In this document: positions 1 through 9,435 of the stretch, piece after piece
How the letters are laid out: each line of letters starts with the position of its first letter
Position numbering within the stretch: position 1 is the stretch's first letter
Assembly (NCBI GenBank): GCA_000504425.1
Contig: KI632513.1
Span: 261,130 to 325,129, forward strand
DNA from: Rhodopseudomonas palustris JSC-3b
GTDB lineage: Bacteria > Pseudomonadota > Alphaproteobacteria > Rhizobiales > Xanthobacteraceae
Length of the DNA: 64,000 nucleotides
Reading direction: 5' to 3'
Position numbers and translations under genes: made by a program
The notes under the pieces: model-generated
Databases searched by the model: none
Seen by the model: the letters and a program-made list of their open reading frames with translations, nothing else
Told to the model about the DNA's origin: nothing

Positions 1-901
1 GCTCGGGCCAATAGCGGCGGATCGCCGGGTAGAAGCGTTCGGCACGCGACGGATCGACCTGGTAGTCGATCGCATCGACCCATTCGACATCGGGCCCGAA
101 CCGCGCCTGACCGGCAAGGTCGAGCGTCAGATGCACGCCGAGCCCGCCCGGCTCCGGCACCGGATAGATCAGCCGAGAAAACGGCGCGCGCACGCTGCAA
201 CTGAAGTAATTGCCCTTGGCATAGTAGGCGGTTGGGATTTTGTCCGCAGGCATCGCGGCAATCGCCCGCGCGACGGCCGGCGCGCTCAAGCCAGCGGCAT
301 TGACCAGCAGCCGGCAGCGCAGCGTCATCGGCGCCTCGCCGCCGACATCGACCTCAAAACCCTCGGCAACGACGCGCGCGCGCTCAAACGGCGCGAGAAA
401 GGCGAAGGCCGCGCCGTGGTCTTCGGCCTCGCCGCGCAGCGCCAGCATCAGCGCGTGACTGTCGATGATGCCGGTCACGGGCGACAGCAACGCGGCAACA
501 CAGTGCAAGGCCGGCTCGAGCGCGCAGGCCGCTGCGCCGCTGAGCTGTTGCAGCTCCTCGACCCCATTAGCCTCGGCATGGGCGCGGATCGCCTGCAACT
601 TCTCGGCTTCGGCGGGCGAGGTGGCAACGATCAGCTTGCCGGTTCGGCGATGAGGGATGCCGTGGTCGCGGCAATAGTCATAAAGCTGCCGGCGGCCGCG
701 CACGCATAGCTGCGCCATCAGGCTGTCGGCCCGATAATAAATGCCGGCGTGAATCACCTCGCTGTTACGCGAGGAGGTCACCGTACCGATGGCGTCGGCC
801 GCTTCCAGCACCACCACTTCGCGGCCGGCAAGCGCCAGCTGGCGTGCAATGGCAAGGCCGACAACACCGGCACCAACCACGATGCAATCGACTTGGTCCA
901 T
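1..901 (-). CDS. FAD-dependent oxidoreductase, DAO family (partial, C-terminus off the window)
   Basis: The reading frame opens with ATG at 901 and runs off the left edge, so about 300 residues are visible. The N-terminus carries the dinucleotide-binding motif [16 protein letters not shown] followed by an acidic strand end (VVLEAA), as in Rossmann-type FAD enzymes. The segment [14 protein letters not shown] resembles the flavin-proximal motif of L-2-hydroxyglutarate oxidases and glycerol-3-phosphate dehydrogenase-like proteins. The expected role is oxidation of a small hydroxy- or amino-acid with electrons passed to quinone or oxygen; the substrate cannot be read from sequence. This minus-strand frame was translated by hand. 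It is transcribed away from the PAS-GGDEF-EAL gene. The family is solid; the LhgO-like assignment is tentative. Confidence 0.8.
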   Translation of the reverse strand, partial: MDQVDCIVVGAGVVGLAIARQLALAGREVVVLEAADAIGTVTSSRNSEVIHAGIYYRADSLMAQLCVRGRRQLYDYCRDHGIPHRRTGKLIVATSPAEAEKLQAIRAHAEANGVEELQQLSGAAACALEPALHCVAALLSPVTGIIDSHALMLALRGEAEDHGAAFAFLAPFERARVVAEGFEVDVGGEAPMTLRCRLLVNAAGLSAPAVARAIAAMPADKIPTAYYAKGNYFSCSVRAPFSRLIYPVPEPGGLGVHLTLDLAGQARFGPDVEWVDAIDYQVDPSRAERFYPAIRRYWPE

Positions 902-1079
902 CAGTATGCGCCTCGTTGAAAAACGTATGCAGCGTAGCCGATTGCCGGCCGGAGAGAAGTATTAACCTTAGTGGGGCAATTGAACAAAACTTGGTCAAAT
1001 CGATAGGTTGTGAGGCACGGCGTTTACTCGATTCACACCCGTTCCGCCCATGGTTTTGCCGTAAATCGCTGGGTGGTGC

Positions 1080-3776
1080 ATGGCTGGCTGGAATAGGGGC
1101 GCAGGTGTCAAATCGGCCTGGATAAGATCAGGGACGATTGGATGCCTTGCTGCATCGGTGACAAGCGCATCTGCGTGGGCAGGTGAGGCTGAAAGCTCAA
1201 TCGCTGTGGTTGCGCCGGGTTCGTCGCTTCCTGTGTGGGAGCTGTTCATTGGTGGCATCGTCATTCTGTCGTTTCTGGGTGCGGTCACGATCTGGACGAT
1301 GTCGGCCATGCGCGGCATCAAGCGCGCCAACCGCCGGCGCAGCCTGCTGGTCAGGGCCGCGCTCAATCGCCTCAATCAAGGCATGGTCATCATGGACGCG
1401 GAAGGCCGGGTGGTCTTCTGCAACGATCGCTACCTTGAGATCTATGAGCTGAACCGCAACGATCTGCGCATTGGCATGACCGCCGAGGATCTCCTGGCGC
1501 TGCGCCGGCAGCAAGGCACGCTCGATGAAGAGACCGAGCAGTTTTATCGTCGCACCGAAGGCAGCGACGAACATTTGTCGCACCTGCCGAACGGCCGGTC
1601 GGTGCTGATCAAATATTCCAGGCTGCCCAATGGCGGATCGATTTCCACCCACGACGACTGCACCGAGCAGCGTCAGCTGTCCAAGCAGCTCGCCACCACC
1701 AAGCAATTCCTGGAATCGGTGATCGACAACATTCCGGTGTGCGTGGTCGCCAAATCGGTCGAGGACGGCCGCTATATTCTCGCCAATCGCGCGTTCGAGC
1801 GTTTTTCCAGGCTGCCGCGCGAACGGATCATCGGCAAGCGCGCCGATGAGCTGTTCAAGCGATCGACCGCGCAAACCGTGATGGAGGCCGATCGTGCCGC
1901 GATCGCCGACCGGCATGCGCCACTCAAGGCGGAAATGACGGTCGATGTCGGCGGCACCCGCATCATCTCATCGGATCGGGTGGTGGCCTGCAACGACAAG
2001 GGCGAGCCGGAATTTTTGATTGTGCTGTTCGACGACATCACCGAGCGGCATTCGCTGGAGCGCGAGCTGGAGAGCGCCAAGAAATTCCTTGAGCTCGTCA
2101 TCGACAACATTCCGATTTGCCTGACCGTGCAGAGCGCGGCCGATGGCCGTTATCTGCTCGCCAATCGCAGTTCGGAGGCGATCCTCAACCGGCGCCGCGA
2201 AGATGCGCTCGGCCTGTCGGTCGCCGAAATCTTCGACCCCAAGGAAAGCAAGCTGATCGGCGAGCGTGACGGGATGGCGATCAGGCGCCGCCACTTGCTC
2301 ACCGAGGAGCAGCCGATCAGCACCAAGGACGGCCTGCGGCTGTTCGTCACCCGCCGCCAGACCGTGCTCGATGAGCAGGGCGAGCCGAAATATCTGATCA
2401 AGACCCATGAGGACGTCACCGACCGGCGCCAGACCGAGACCCGGATGGCGCATATGGCCTATCATGATGGCCTCACCGATCTGCCGAACCGCGCCGCATT
2501 CCTGCAATCGCTGGCGCAGATGATCGAGGCGTGCCGCGACACCAAGGAGCAATTCGCGGTGCTGGCGGTCGATCTCGATGGTCTGAAGGAAATCAACGAT
2601 GTGTTCGGCAATGCGGTCGGCGACAAGCTGCTGATCGAGGTTGCCAGCAAGCTGCGCTCGACCTGCCGCGGCGGCGTGGTGTCGCGCATCAGCGGCGACG
2701 AGTTCGGTCTGATCATCGATGGACCGCAGCCGAGCGCCGGGCTGGCGATGGCCGATAACATCGCCAAGGTGCTGGCCAATGGCTTCCTGATCGATGGCAA
2801 GGCGATGCGGATCGGCATCACCACCGGCATATCGGTGTTCCCGAGCAATGGCGATGATGCCGCCTCGCTGCTCGCCAATGCCGGTTCAGCGCTGTTCCGC
2901 GCCAAAGCACGGATGCGCGGTTCGGTCTCGGTGTACGAGCCGGAGATGGACCGCCAGATCCGCGACCGCCGGGTGCTGCATCAGGACCTGTCCAAAGCGA
3001 TCAAGAACGGCGAGATCACGCTGTTCTACCAGCCGCAGGCGCGCGGCAACGGCGCGACCGGCAACAGCGAGGTGGTCGGGTTCGAGGCCCTGGCGCGCTG
3101 GCGCCATCCGAGCCGCGGCTTCGTGCCGCCCAGCGATTTCATTCCGCTGGCCGAGGAAAGCGGGCTGATCGTCGAACTCGGTGAGTGGATTTTGCGCGAG
3201 GCCTGCCGCCAGGCGGCGAGCTGGACCAAGCCGCTGCAGGTCGCGGTCAACCTGTCGCCGGCCCAGTTCCTGAACAGCGATTTGGTCAGCGTGGTGCACA
3301 CCATCCTGCTCGAAACCGGCCTCAATCCGCGCCGGCTCGAACTTGAGGTCACCGAGGGAGTGCTGATCGAAGATTTCGATCGCGGACTGTCCTTGCTGCG
3401 GCGTCTGACCGCGCTCGGCGTCCGCATCTCGATGGATGATTTTGGCAGCGGCTATTCGTCGTTGACCTATCTGCAGGCGTTCCCGTTCGACAAGATCAAG
3501 ATCGACCGCGCCTTTGTGATGAACCTCGGCCACAATCCGCAATCGGCTGCGATCGTTCGCGCGGTGATCGGGCTCGGCCACGGTCTTGGCGTATCGATCG
3601 TCGCCGAGGGCGTCGAAACCCAGCAGCAGCTGCATTTCCTGGTGCAGGAAGGCTGCGATGCGGTGCAGGGGTACTACATCGGCAAGCCGCACCCGATCGA
3701 GCACTACGCCGATCTGGTTGGATTGCCGGGCCTCGACGACGACACCATGCTCGCTGACGAACGGATGGCTGTTTGA
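1080..3776 (+). CDS. Membrane-anchored PAS-PAS-PAS-GGDEF-EAL protein (cyclic-di-GMP turnover)
   Basis: An 898-residue protein. Residues ~15–35 look signal-like and ~52–75 form a membrane segment. Three PAS-like domains follow (~95–205, 210–325, 335–450); the second and third share the near-identical opening ESVIDNIP/ELVIDNIP, which suggests internal duplication. A GGDEF domain (~455–620) has the signature as SGDEF at 538–542, a conservative change in the first position. The EAL domain (~640–885) keeps EALARW at 669 and DDFGSGYSS at 786, with AEGVET near the end, so phosphodiesterase activity is likely intact. The protein probably senses a ligand through PAS and adjusts c-di-GMP. The ATG at 1080 lacks a strong ribosome-binding site, so a slightly later start is possible. 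Confidence 0.9.
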   Translation: MAGWNRGAGVKSAWIRSGTIGCLAASVTSASAWAGEAESSIAVVAPGSSLPVWELFIGGIVILSFLGAVTIWTMSAMRGIKRANRRRSLLVRAALNRLNQGMVIMDAEGRVVFCNDRYLEIYELNRNDLRIGMTAEDLLALRRQQGTLDEETEQFYRRTEGSDEHLSHLPNGRSVLIKYSRLPNGGSISTHDDCTEQRQLSKQLATTKQFLESVIDNIPVCVVAKSVEDGRYILANRAFERFSRLPRERIIGKRADELFKRSTAQTVMEADRAAIADRHAPLKAEMTVDVGGTRIISSDRVVACNDKGEPEFLIVLFDDITERHSLERELESAKKFLELVIDNIPICLTVQSAADGRYLLANRSSEAILNRRREDALGLSVAEIFDPKESKLIGERDGMAIRRRHLLTEEQPISTKDGLRLFVTRRQTVLDEQGEPKYLIKTHEDVTDRRQTETRMAHMAYHDGLTDLPNRAAFLQSLAQMIEACRDTKEQFAVLAVDLDGLKEINDVFGNAVGDKLLIEVASKLRSTCRGGVVSRISGDEFGLIIDGPQPSAGLAMADNIAKVLANGFLIDGKAMRIGITTGISVFPSNGDDAASLLANAGSALFRAKARMRGSVSVYEPEMDRQIRDRRVLHQDLSKAIKNGEITLFYQPQARGNGATGNSEVVGFEALARWRHPSRGFVPPSDFIPLAEESGLIVELGEWILREACRQAASWTKPLQVAVNLSPAQFLNSDLVSVVHTILLETGLNPRRLELEVTEGVLIEDFDRGLSLLRRLTALGVRISMDDFGSGYSSLTYLQAFPFDKIKIDRAFVMNLGHNPQSAAIVRAVIGLGHGLGVSIVAEGVETQQQLHFLVQEGCDAVQGYYIGKPHPIEHYADLVGLPGLDDDTMLADERMAV

Positions 3777-4124
3777 AGACGGCCGCTGTGACGATGGGCT
3801 GATCGGCGGTTTCTTGATCGGCGCGGGAGGGGCGGCGTTGGGCTGACCTGCGCCAAGCTGCTCCGGCGTGTTGATGGCGCCGGGCGCTAGTCTCGCGGCA
3901 CAAGTTCCTGCGCCGCCGAATGCTGCGCTGAAACCCTGCGGCGCCAACACCCCTGTTGCGCCAGACCCTGCTGCGCTATGCGCCACGGCCAGCGGCGGGG
4001 CGGCAATCGCGCGCACCTCTCCCGTCCACATTCCTGTGGCCTGATTGACCCGGCTAGTTGAGTCGCCGCGGCCGATGAGGTTAACCTTGCGTCAACAGTT
4101 CGTCCAACGGTACCGTGATCTGAA
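3777..4124. other. Intergenic region, 348 bp
   Basis: No coding potential was recognised between the GGDEF-EAL gene and the ABC operon. The region should hold the promoter of the transporter operon. I could not identify a convincing terminator or operator in it. Confidence 0.5.
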
Positions 4125-5264
4125 TTGCATGTAATCACCGAAGCACAGGCGACATTGCCTGGATCAACGCTCCTGCACATCGACGGCGTCGAAAAGCGTT
4201 TCGGCGGCTTTGTCGCTGTTGATGGCCTGTCTCTGGAGGTCAAAGCAGGAGAATTCTTCGCTCTACTTGGGCCGAGCGGCTGCGGCAAAACCACCTTGCT
4301 GCGCATGCTCGCGGGCTTCGAAACCCCGGATTGTGGACGCATCCTGCTGGATGGCACCGACATCGCCGGCGTGCTGCCGCATCGGCGGCCGGTGAACATG
4401 ATGTTCCAGAGCTACGCGCTGTTTCCGCATCTGAACGTGTCCGACAACATCGCCTTTGGCTTGAAGCGCGCCGGCATGGCGCGCGACGAGATCGCGACCC
4501 GCGTTGCGGAAATGATCGCGCTCGGCCGGCTCGAGGGACTGGAGCGGCGCAAGCCCAATCAACTGTCCGGCGGTCAGCAGCAGCGCGTTGCGCTGGCGCG
4601 GGCGCTGGCGCTGCGGCCGCGGCTGTTGCTGCTCGACGAGCCACTCGGCGCGCTCGACAAGAAACTGCGCGATTCCACCCAGCGCGAGCTGATGGATCTG
4701 CAGCGCCGGCTCGGCACCTCATTCATCATCGTCACGCACGATCAGGACGAGGCCATGACCATGGCCGACCGGATCGGCGTGATGAATCATGGCCGGCTGG
4801 TGCAGGTGGCGACGCCGCGTCAGCTCTACGAACAGCCGGCCTCGCGCTGGGTCGCGGAGTTCGTCGGCGACGTCAACATCTTTGAAGGCCGCATTGAACG
4901 CCGCGAGGATCAGCGGCTGGTGATTGCCTGCCACAACACCGGCGCGATTGTTGCGGCGGCGCCGCGGCAATCGCTGGCCGGCGAGGCGGTGTGCGTGGCG
5001 ATCCGCCCCGAGAAAATGAAGCTGTCGCGCCAGGGACCAGCCGAAGCGGCCATCCAGGCCGGCGCGATCAACCGCCTGGAAGGCACGGTCAGCAATCTCG
5101 GCTATCTCGGTGACATCAGCAGCTATGGCATTGCGCTCGACGCCGGTGCCACGCTGCGGGTGTCGGTGACCAATACCGCGCGCGTCGATGTCGATGATTT
5201 CCGTCCCGGCGAGCGTGTGGTGGTGTGGTTTGAGCCCGACGACTGCGTGGTGCTCGACCCATGA
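4125..5264 (+). CDS. ABC transporter ATP-binding protein, PotA (spermidine/putrescine) type
   Basis: A 379-residue cytoplasmic ATPase that should power uptake through the two permeases encoded next. Visible motifs are Walker A (GPSGCGKTTLLR), Q-loop (MMFQSYALFPHL), signature ([15 protein letters not shown]) and Walker B (LLLLDEPLGALDKK). An H-loop (IVTHDQDEAM) and a C-terminal TOBE-like regulatory region beyond ~240 follow. Length and C-terminal extension fit the PotA/CysA class. The frame starts with TTG at 4125; a nearby ATG is followed at once by a stop, so TTG or a slightly later codon must be used. The stop overlaps the next start by 4 bp. No PotD/PotF-type binding protein lies adjacent, so the substrate (polyamine or other) is unproven. 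Confidence 0.9.
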   Translation: MHVITEAQATLPGSTLLHIDGVEKRFGGFVAVDGLSLEVKAGEFFALLGPSGCGKTTLLRMLAGFETPDCGRILLDGTDIAGVLPHRRPVNMMFQSYALFPHLNVSDNIAFGLKRAGMARDEIATRVAEMIALGRLEGLERRKPNQLSGGQQQRVALARALALRPRLLLLDEPLGALDKKLRDSTQRELMDLQRRLGTSFIIVTHDQDEAMTMADRIGVMNHGRLVQVATPRQLYEQPASRWVAEFVGDVNIFEGRIERREDQRLVIACHNTGAIVAAAPRQSLAGEAVCVAIRPEKMKLSRQGPAEAAIQAGAINRLEGTVSNLGYLGDISSYGIALDAGATLRVSVTNTARVDVDDFRPGERVVVWFEPDDCVVLDP

Positions 5265-6175
5265 GCACGCGCCAGCTCTTTACCCGTCCGGCGCGGCGCG
5301 CGGCGATCGCGCCCTATCTGTGGATGGTGCTGTTCTTCCTGCTGCCGTTTGCGTTCGTCGCGAAGATCGCGCTGTCGCAATCGGCGCTGGCGCAGCCGCC
5401 TTATCTGCCGACCTTCGATCTCACCGCAGGCTGGGAAGCGCTCAAGGCGGCCGCGGCGACGCTGTCGCTCGACAATTTCCGGCTGATCTTCTCCGACGAG
5501 CTGTACGCCAATTCCTATCTGCGCAGCCTGTTGGTCGCGGCGACGTCCACCACGCTGCTGCTGCTGCTCGGCTATCCGGTCGCCTATGCGATCGCGCGCC
5601 TGCCGGAGCGCTGGCAGCCGATCGCGATGGTGCTGGTGATCATCCCGTTCTGGACCTCTTTCCTGATCCGCGTCTATGCCTGGATCAACATCCTGCAGCA
5701 TGACGGCCTGCTCAATCAGGTGCTGATGGCGCTGCATGTGATCTCGGCGCCGCTGGTGTGGCTGTCGACCGATAGCGCGATGTATATCGGCATCATCTAT
5801 TCCTATCTGCCGTTCATGATCCTGCCGCTCTATGCGAGCCTCGCTAAATTGCAGCCGAGCCTGCTGGAAGCGGCGCAGGACCTTGGCGCCTCGCCGGCGA
5901 AATCGTTCTGGCTGGTGACGTTCCCGTTGTCGCTGCCGGGCGTCGGCGCCGGCGTGCTGCTGTGCTTCATTCCGATCGTCGGTGAATTCGTGATCCCGGA
6001 CCTTTTGGCCGGTTCCGGCGACATGATGATCGGCCAGACGCTGTGGCTGGAGTTCTTCGCCAACAAGGATTGGCCGCTCGCGGCCGCGATCGCGGTGATG
6101 CTGCTCGGCATTCTGCTGGTGCCGCTGCTCGTTTATGAGCACATCCAGCGCCGGCAATTGGAAGGGAAGCAGTGA
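5261..6175 (+). CDS. ABC transporter permease, PotB type
   Basis: A 304-residue inner-membrane permease with about six hydrophobic helices and an N-terminal cytoplasmic segment. The cytoplasmic coupling loop carries the EAA-type motif LLEAAQDLGASPAKSFWLVT (~207–226), which docks on the ATPase. The domain matches PotB/HisM-like permeases of polyamine-type importers. It overlaps the ATPase gene by 4 bp and the second permease by 4 bp, so the three are translationally coupled. It should form a heterodimer with the following protein. Confidence 0.9.
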   Translation: MSTRQLFTRPARRAAIAPYLWMVLFFLLPFAFVAKIALSQSALAQPPYLPTFDLTAGWEALKAAAATLSLDNFRLIFSDELYANSYLRSLLVAATSTTLLLLLGYPVAYAIARLPERWQPIAMVLVIIPFWTSFLIRVYAWINILQHDGLLNQVLMALHVISAPLVWLSTDSAMYIGIIYSYLPFMILPLYASLAKLQPSLLEAAQDLGASPAKSFWLVTFPLSLPGVGAGVLLCFIPIVGEFVIPDLLAGSGDMMIGQTLWLEFFANKDWPLAAAIAVMLLGILLVPLLVYEHIQRRQLEGKQ

Positions 6176-6993
6176 TGGCTGGGCGCGCTCAGCCGGGCCT
6201 GTCGCGCTTCAACGTCACTGCGTTGGCGCTCGGCCTCGGCTTTCTTTATCTGCCGATCGTCATTCTGGTGATCTATTCGTTCAACGCTTCGCGCCTGGTG
6301 ACGGTGTGGGGCGGCTGGTCGCTGCGCTGGTATGTCGAGTTCTTCAACGATCAGGCGATGCTGGCGGCGTCCTGGATGAGCCTGCGCGTCGCGGCGGCCT
6401 CGGCCACCGCGGCCACCGTGCTCGGCACGCTGGCGGCGATCGCGCTGTCGCGTGGCGCGCGCTTCAAGGGCCGCACGCTGTTTTCCGGCATGCTCTATGC
6501 GCCGCTGGTGATGCCGGAGGTGATCACCGGGTTGTCGCTGCTGCTGCTGTTCGTGGCGATCAATGTCGAGCGCGGGTTTTGGACCGTCACGGTCGCGCAT
6601 ACCACGCTGACCATGTGCTTCGTCACCGTGGTGGTGCAGTCGCGGCTCAATTCGCTCGATCGCAGCCTTGAAGAAGCGGCGATGGACCTCGGCTGCAGCC
6701 CGGTGCGGGCGTTTCTGTCGGCCTCGCTGCCGCTGATTGCGCCCTCGATTGCGGCCGGCTGGATGCTGGCCTTCACGCTGTCGCTGGACGATCTGGTGAT
6801 CGCCAGCTTCACCACCGGCCCGGGCTCGGCGACGCTGCCGATCCGGATCTATTCAGAGATCCGCCTTGGCGTGAAGCCGGAAGTGAATGCGATCTGCACG
6901 CTGTTCATCGGCCTGATCACGCTGTTGATCGTGTCAGCCTCGCTGGCCAGCAAGATCTCCAGCGCCCGCGGTGACAATGCCGCGCGCGCCTGA
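6172..6993 (+). CDS. ABC transporter permease, PotC type
   Basis: A 273-residue integral membrane protein and last gene of the transporter operon. It contains the EAA loop (LEEAAMDLGCSPVRAFLSAS) and a TLSLDDLVIASFTTGPG stretch typical of PotC-like permeases. It pairs with the preceding permease to form the transmembrane channel. No binding-protein gene follows; downstream are two strong hairpins and a convergent gene. Either a distant gene supplies the receptor or the operon has lost it. Confidence 0.9.
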   Translation: MMAGRAQPGLSRFNVTALALGLGFLYLPIVILVIYSFNASRLVTVWGGWSLRWYVEFFNDQAMLAASWMSLRVAAASATAATVLGTLAAIALSRGARFKGRTLFSGMLYAPLVMPEVITGLSLLLLFVAINVERGFWTVTVAHTTLTMCFVTVVVQSRLNSLDRSLEEAAMDLGCSPVRAFLSASLPLIAPSIAAGWMLAFTLSLDDLVIASFTTGPGSATLPIRIYSEIRLGVKPEVNAICTLFIGLITLLIVSASLASKISSARGDNAARA

Positions 6994-7028
6994 AGCAGCG
7001 TTCTGAACCAATCGCGCTTGATCTGCAT

Positions 7029-7053
7029 GATGGCCGGGCTCGTCCCGGCCATC
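7029..7053. terminator. Perfect 10-bp hairpin in convergent intergenic region
   Basis: GATGGCCGGG pairs with CCCGGCCATC around a 5-nt loop. It sits between the ends of the PotC-type gene and the AsmA-like gene. There is no U-tract, so it may be a palindromic repeat that also slows transcription from both sides. Confidence 0.5.
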
Positions 7054-7086
7054 GGCGTTTCTGATCCCAACACCGCGTCCAAAATG

Positions 7087-7114
7087 GTGATGCCCGCGAC
7101 AGCGCGGGCATCAC
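7087..7114. terminator. Perfect 12-bp hairpin in convergent intergenic region
   Basis: GTGATGCCCGCG pairs with CGCGGGCATCAC around a 4-nt loop, just downstream of the first hairpin. It lies between convergent genes and likely acts as a bidirectional transcription barrier. No T-run follows on either strand. Confidence 0.5.
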
Positions 7115-7163
7115 AAGCATCATATCCAGCAGCAGCCGCAGGGCTGGCTTTAGTTGGGCTGGA

Positions 7164-9104
7164 TCAATTGGTTTTGGCCTCGGGGGCGGCGGGGGCTTCG
7201 CCGTCCGGGCTGGCGCTTTCGTTGGCCGGCTCGGCCTTGGAGCCGGTGAACCGTTCCAGCACCGAGCGCACCGCGTCGCGGGTCTTGCGGTCCTTGACCG
7301 AGTCGAGCAGCGGCGCCGAGGCCGGCGAGCGCCGGATCAGGCTTTCCGGATCAGGGAACACCAGCGGATCGTCCCACGGGCCTTGCACCACGAATGGCAG
7401 GTCAAAGCCATCACCGCCGCGCGCGGAGGTGATCAGGCCGGCAACGCCGCGCAGATCGAATTCGCGCGCCGGCACCGACGCCGTGCCGGTCATGGTGATC
7501 CGCGCGGTCGGCCCTTCGATGCGGATGTCTTCCGCGGTGGCGACGCCCTCGCTGAAGCGCAGCTTCATCGCAAGCGTATCGAACGGGGTCTGACCGGAGC
7601 GGAAATTGCCGCCGCCCGACAGCGGCCGGCGCTCGAGCCGCTTCAGCAATTGCTCGACATTGAAGCCGGTGATCGCGCCCTCATGGCCGACCAAGGTCGC
7701 GGTGCCGTTCAGCGACTGCGCCAAGCCGAACGGGCTCGAGCCTTTCGCCTCAAGCGCGAAGCTGAGATTGCCGCGGCCGGTGATGCGGCGCACGCCGAAC
7801 AGGTCGCTGGCGCAGGCCTGCAGGTTGACGTCGGCGAATTGCAGCTGCGCCTTGACGTCGGCGTCCTCATCCGCCCGGGCCACCACAAACGAGCCGGTGG
7901 CGATGCCGCCATAGACCTGCGCTTCGCCGATGCTGATCGCGAGCGCGCCCGAGCGCAGATTGACGCCGAGCGCGGTGCGGCCGAGCGCAGAACCGCCGAT
8001 CGTCACTTTGGCGGCCGACAGCCGCATGTCGATATCGACCGGCAGGCTGCCGCCGAGATCGAACAATTGCCGGTTCCAGTCACGCGCGCCGTTCGCCAGC
8101 AGCCGCAGTGCCGACAGATAGGGGGTGAGATCGACCTTGCCAGCGGCGAGGGTGGCTTGCAGCGTCTGCCGTCCGGTGCCGTTGAAGGTGATCACGCCTT
8201 CGGCGACGTTCTTGTCGAGCTCGATATTGACATTGGTGAGCGACACCGACGGTCCGACGATATTGGCGCGCGCTTTGAGCGCGAACACGCCAAGGCCGCC
8301 GCGGCCGGGCGGTTCCATGCCGGCCCAGCGCAGCGCATCGCGCAGCGAGCTGCTGTCGGCGGTGACGATGCCTTCCATCATCAGGTTGGAACGGTTGACC
8401 ACGGTGCCGTCGAACACCAGCTTGATCGGGTCGCCAGCCAGCCGCAGCCGCAAGCCGCTGCGCTCGCCGGACAGCAGCGCGAAAAAGTCGTTGAAACTGA
8501 CATTGCCTTCGATGCGCTCGCCGCGCCATTCAAAGGCGCCGGTGGCGGCGAAGGTGCGCGAAATCGCCGGCCAGGCCAGCGACAGATTGATCTTGCTGAT
8601 TGTTCCGGCCGAAACCCGCCCGGTTTCGTCTTGATAGTTCAGTTCGCCGTCTTCCAGCCGAACTTCCGAGAACGAGACCTTGTCTTCGGCGCCGGGTTTC
8701 AGCACGCGCGGCAGCCCGGCAAGGAAACTGTTCCAATTGCTGCCGCCATCGGCGGTGCGCACCACTTCGATCTGCGGACGGGTCAGCACCACGTCGGCGA
8801 TCTTGAAGCGCTGCAGCAGCAGCGGCACGAACTGCAAATTGGTGGTCAGCCGCTGTGCCTTCAGCATCAGCGCATCAGGCGCGTCGCTTGACCGCAGGCC
8901 GATATCGTTGAACGCAACGTAACTACCGGGAAATACCGATACCTCGACATTGCCATTGACCACGAGATCAAGCCCGGTCGCAGAACGGATCTGCGCTTCG
9001 ATAGCCGAGCGCAGGCTGTTGCGGTCGAGCATCAGCGGCACAGCAATGAGGCCGAGCACGGCAATAACCAACAATGCCGCGATCGCAATACCCCAGCGTT
9101 TCAT
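7164..9104 (-). CDS. AsmA-family protein
   Basis: A 646-residue protein beginning MKRWGIAIAALLVIAVLGL, a single N-terminal membrane anchor. I chose the ATG at 9104 because this anchor is the expected N-terminus; the upstream extension is low-complexity and unlike the family. The sequence NRNSLRSAIEAQIRSATG and the following beta-rich repeats match the AsmA N-terminal domain, and the later part (FNVEQLLKRLERRPLSGGG) matches the AsmA C-terminal region. Family members are periplasmic, inner-membrane-anchored proteins linked to outer-membrane lipid homeostasis. The C-terminus is rich in Ala/Pro/Glu. It is convergent with the transporter operon. Confidence 0.85.
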   Translation of the reverse strand: MKRWGIAIAALLVIAVLGLIAVPLMLDRNSLRSAIEAQIRSATGLDLVVNGNVEVSVFPGSYVAFNDIGLRSSDAPDALMLKAQRLTTNLQFVPLLLQRFKIADVVLTRPQIEVVRTADGGSNWNSFLAGLPRVLKPGAEDKVSFSEVRLEDGELNYQDETGRVSAGTISKINLSLAWPAISRTFAATGAFEWRGERIEGNVSFNDFFALLSGERSGLRLRLAGDPIKLVFDGTVVNRSNLMMEGIVTADSSSLRDALRWAGMEPPGRGGLGVFALKARANIVGPSVSLTNVNIELDKNVAEGVITFNGTGRQTLQATLAAGKVDLTPYLSALRLLANGARDWNRQLFDLGGSLPVDIDMRLSAAKVTIGGSALGRTALGVNLRSGALAISIGEAQVYGGIATGSFVVARADEDADVKAQLQFADVNLQACASDLFGVRRITGRGNLSFALEAKGSSPFGLAQSLNGTATLVGHEGAITGFNVEQLLKRLERRPLSGGGNFRSGQTPFDTLAMKLRFSEGVATAEDIRIEGPTARITMTGTASVPAREFDLRGVAGLITSARGGDGFDLPFVVQGPWDDPLVFPDPESLIRRSPASAPLLDSVKDRKTRDAVRSVLERFTGSKAEPANESASPDGEAPAAPEAKTN

Positions 9105-9435
9105 TCTTTGGCCCCTTACCAGACAGACATCCAGACGATGTTGAAGCGGGCGGGCCACAGGCCCATTCCGCCCGGCAACTTGCTGTTTTTTCTTGACGCT
9201 TTCAAGGCCGCGCCCTGTGGCGCACAGCGCTGCCGTCATTGACGGGGTCCGAACAATTTGCCTAGATAGTCGTGGCCCATCTGCGTACGGCATCGCGTGC
9301 GCGGCGGGGTCCAAAATTCATCACGAGGAAACGTCGCCCTTCCAGTTGTGACGCCACCAGCCGGATCGCTTCGATCATGCGAGTGTCGTCATACGGGCTT
9401 CATCTGCGCCTCACCTGCATCAGGTACTCAGCATC
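9105..9435. other. Divergent intergenic region between AsmA-like gene and CoA-transferase operon
   Basis: 331 bp with no recognised gene. It should contain back-to-back promoters for the AsmA-like gene (minus) and the CoA-transferase operon (plus). I saw no clear operator. Confidence 0.45.

Noticed and set aside
5123-6157. 344-codon minus-strand frame
   Set aside because: Antisense shadow of the permease genes.
7383-8891. 502-codon plus-strand frame
   Set aside because: Antisense shadow of the AsmA-like gene, with Arg/Gln/His-rich sequence and no recognisable domain.
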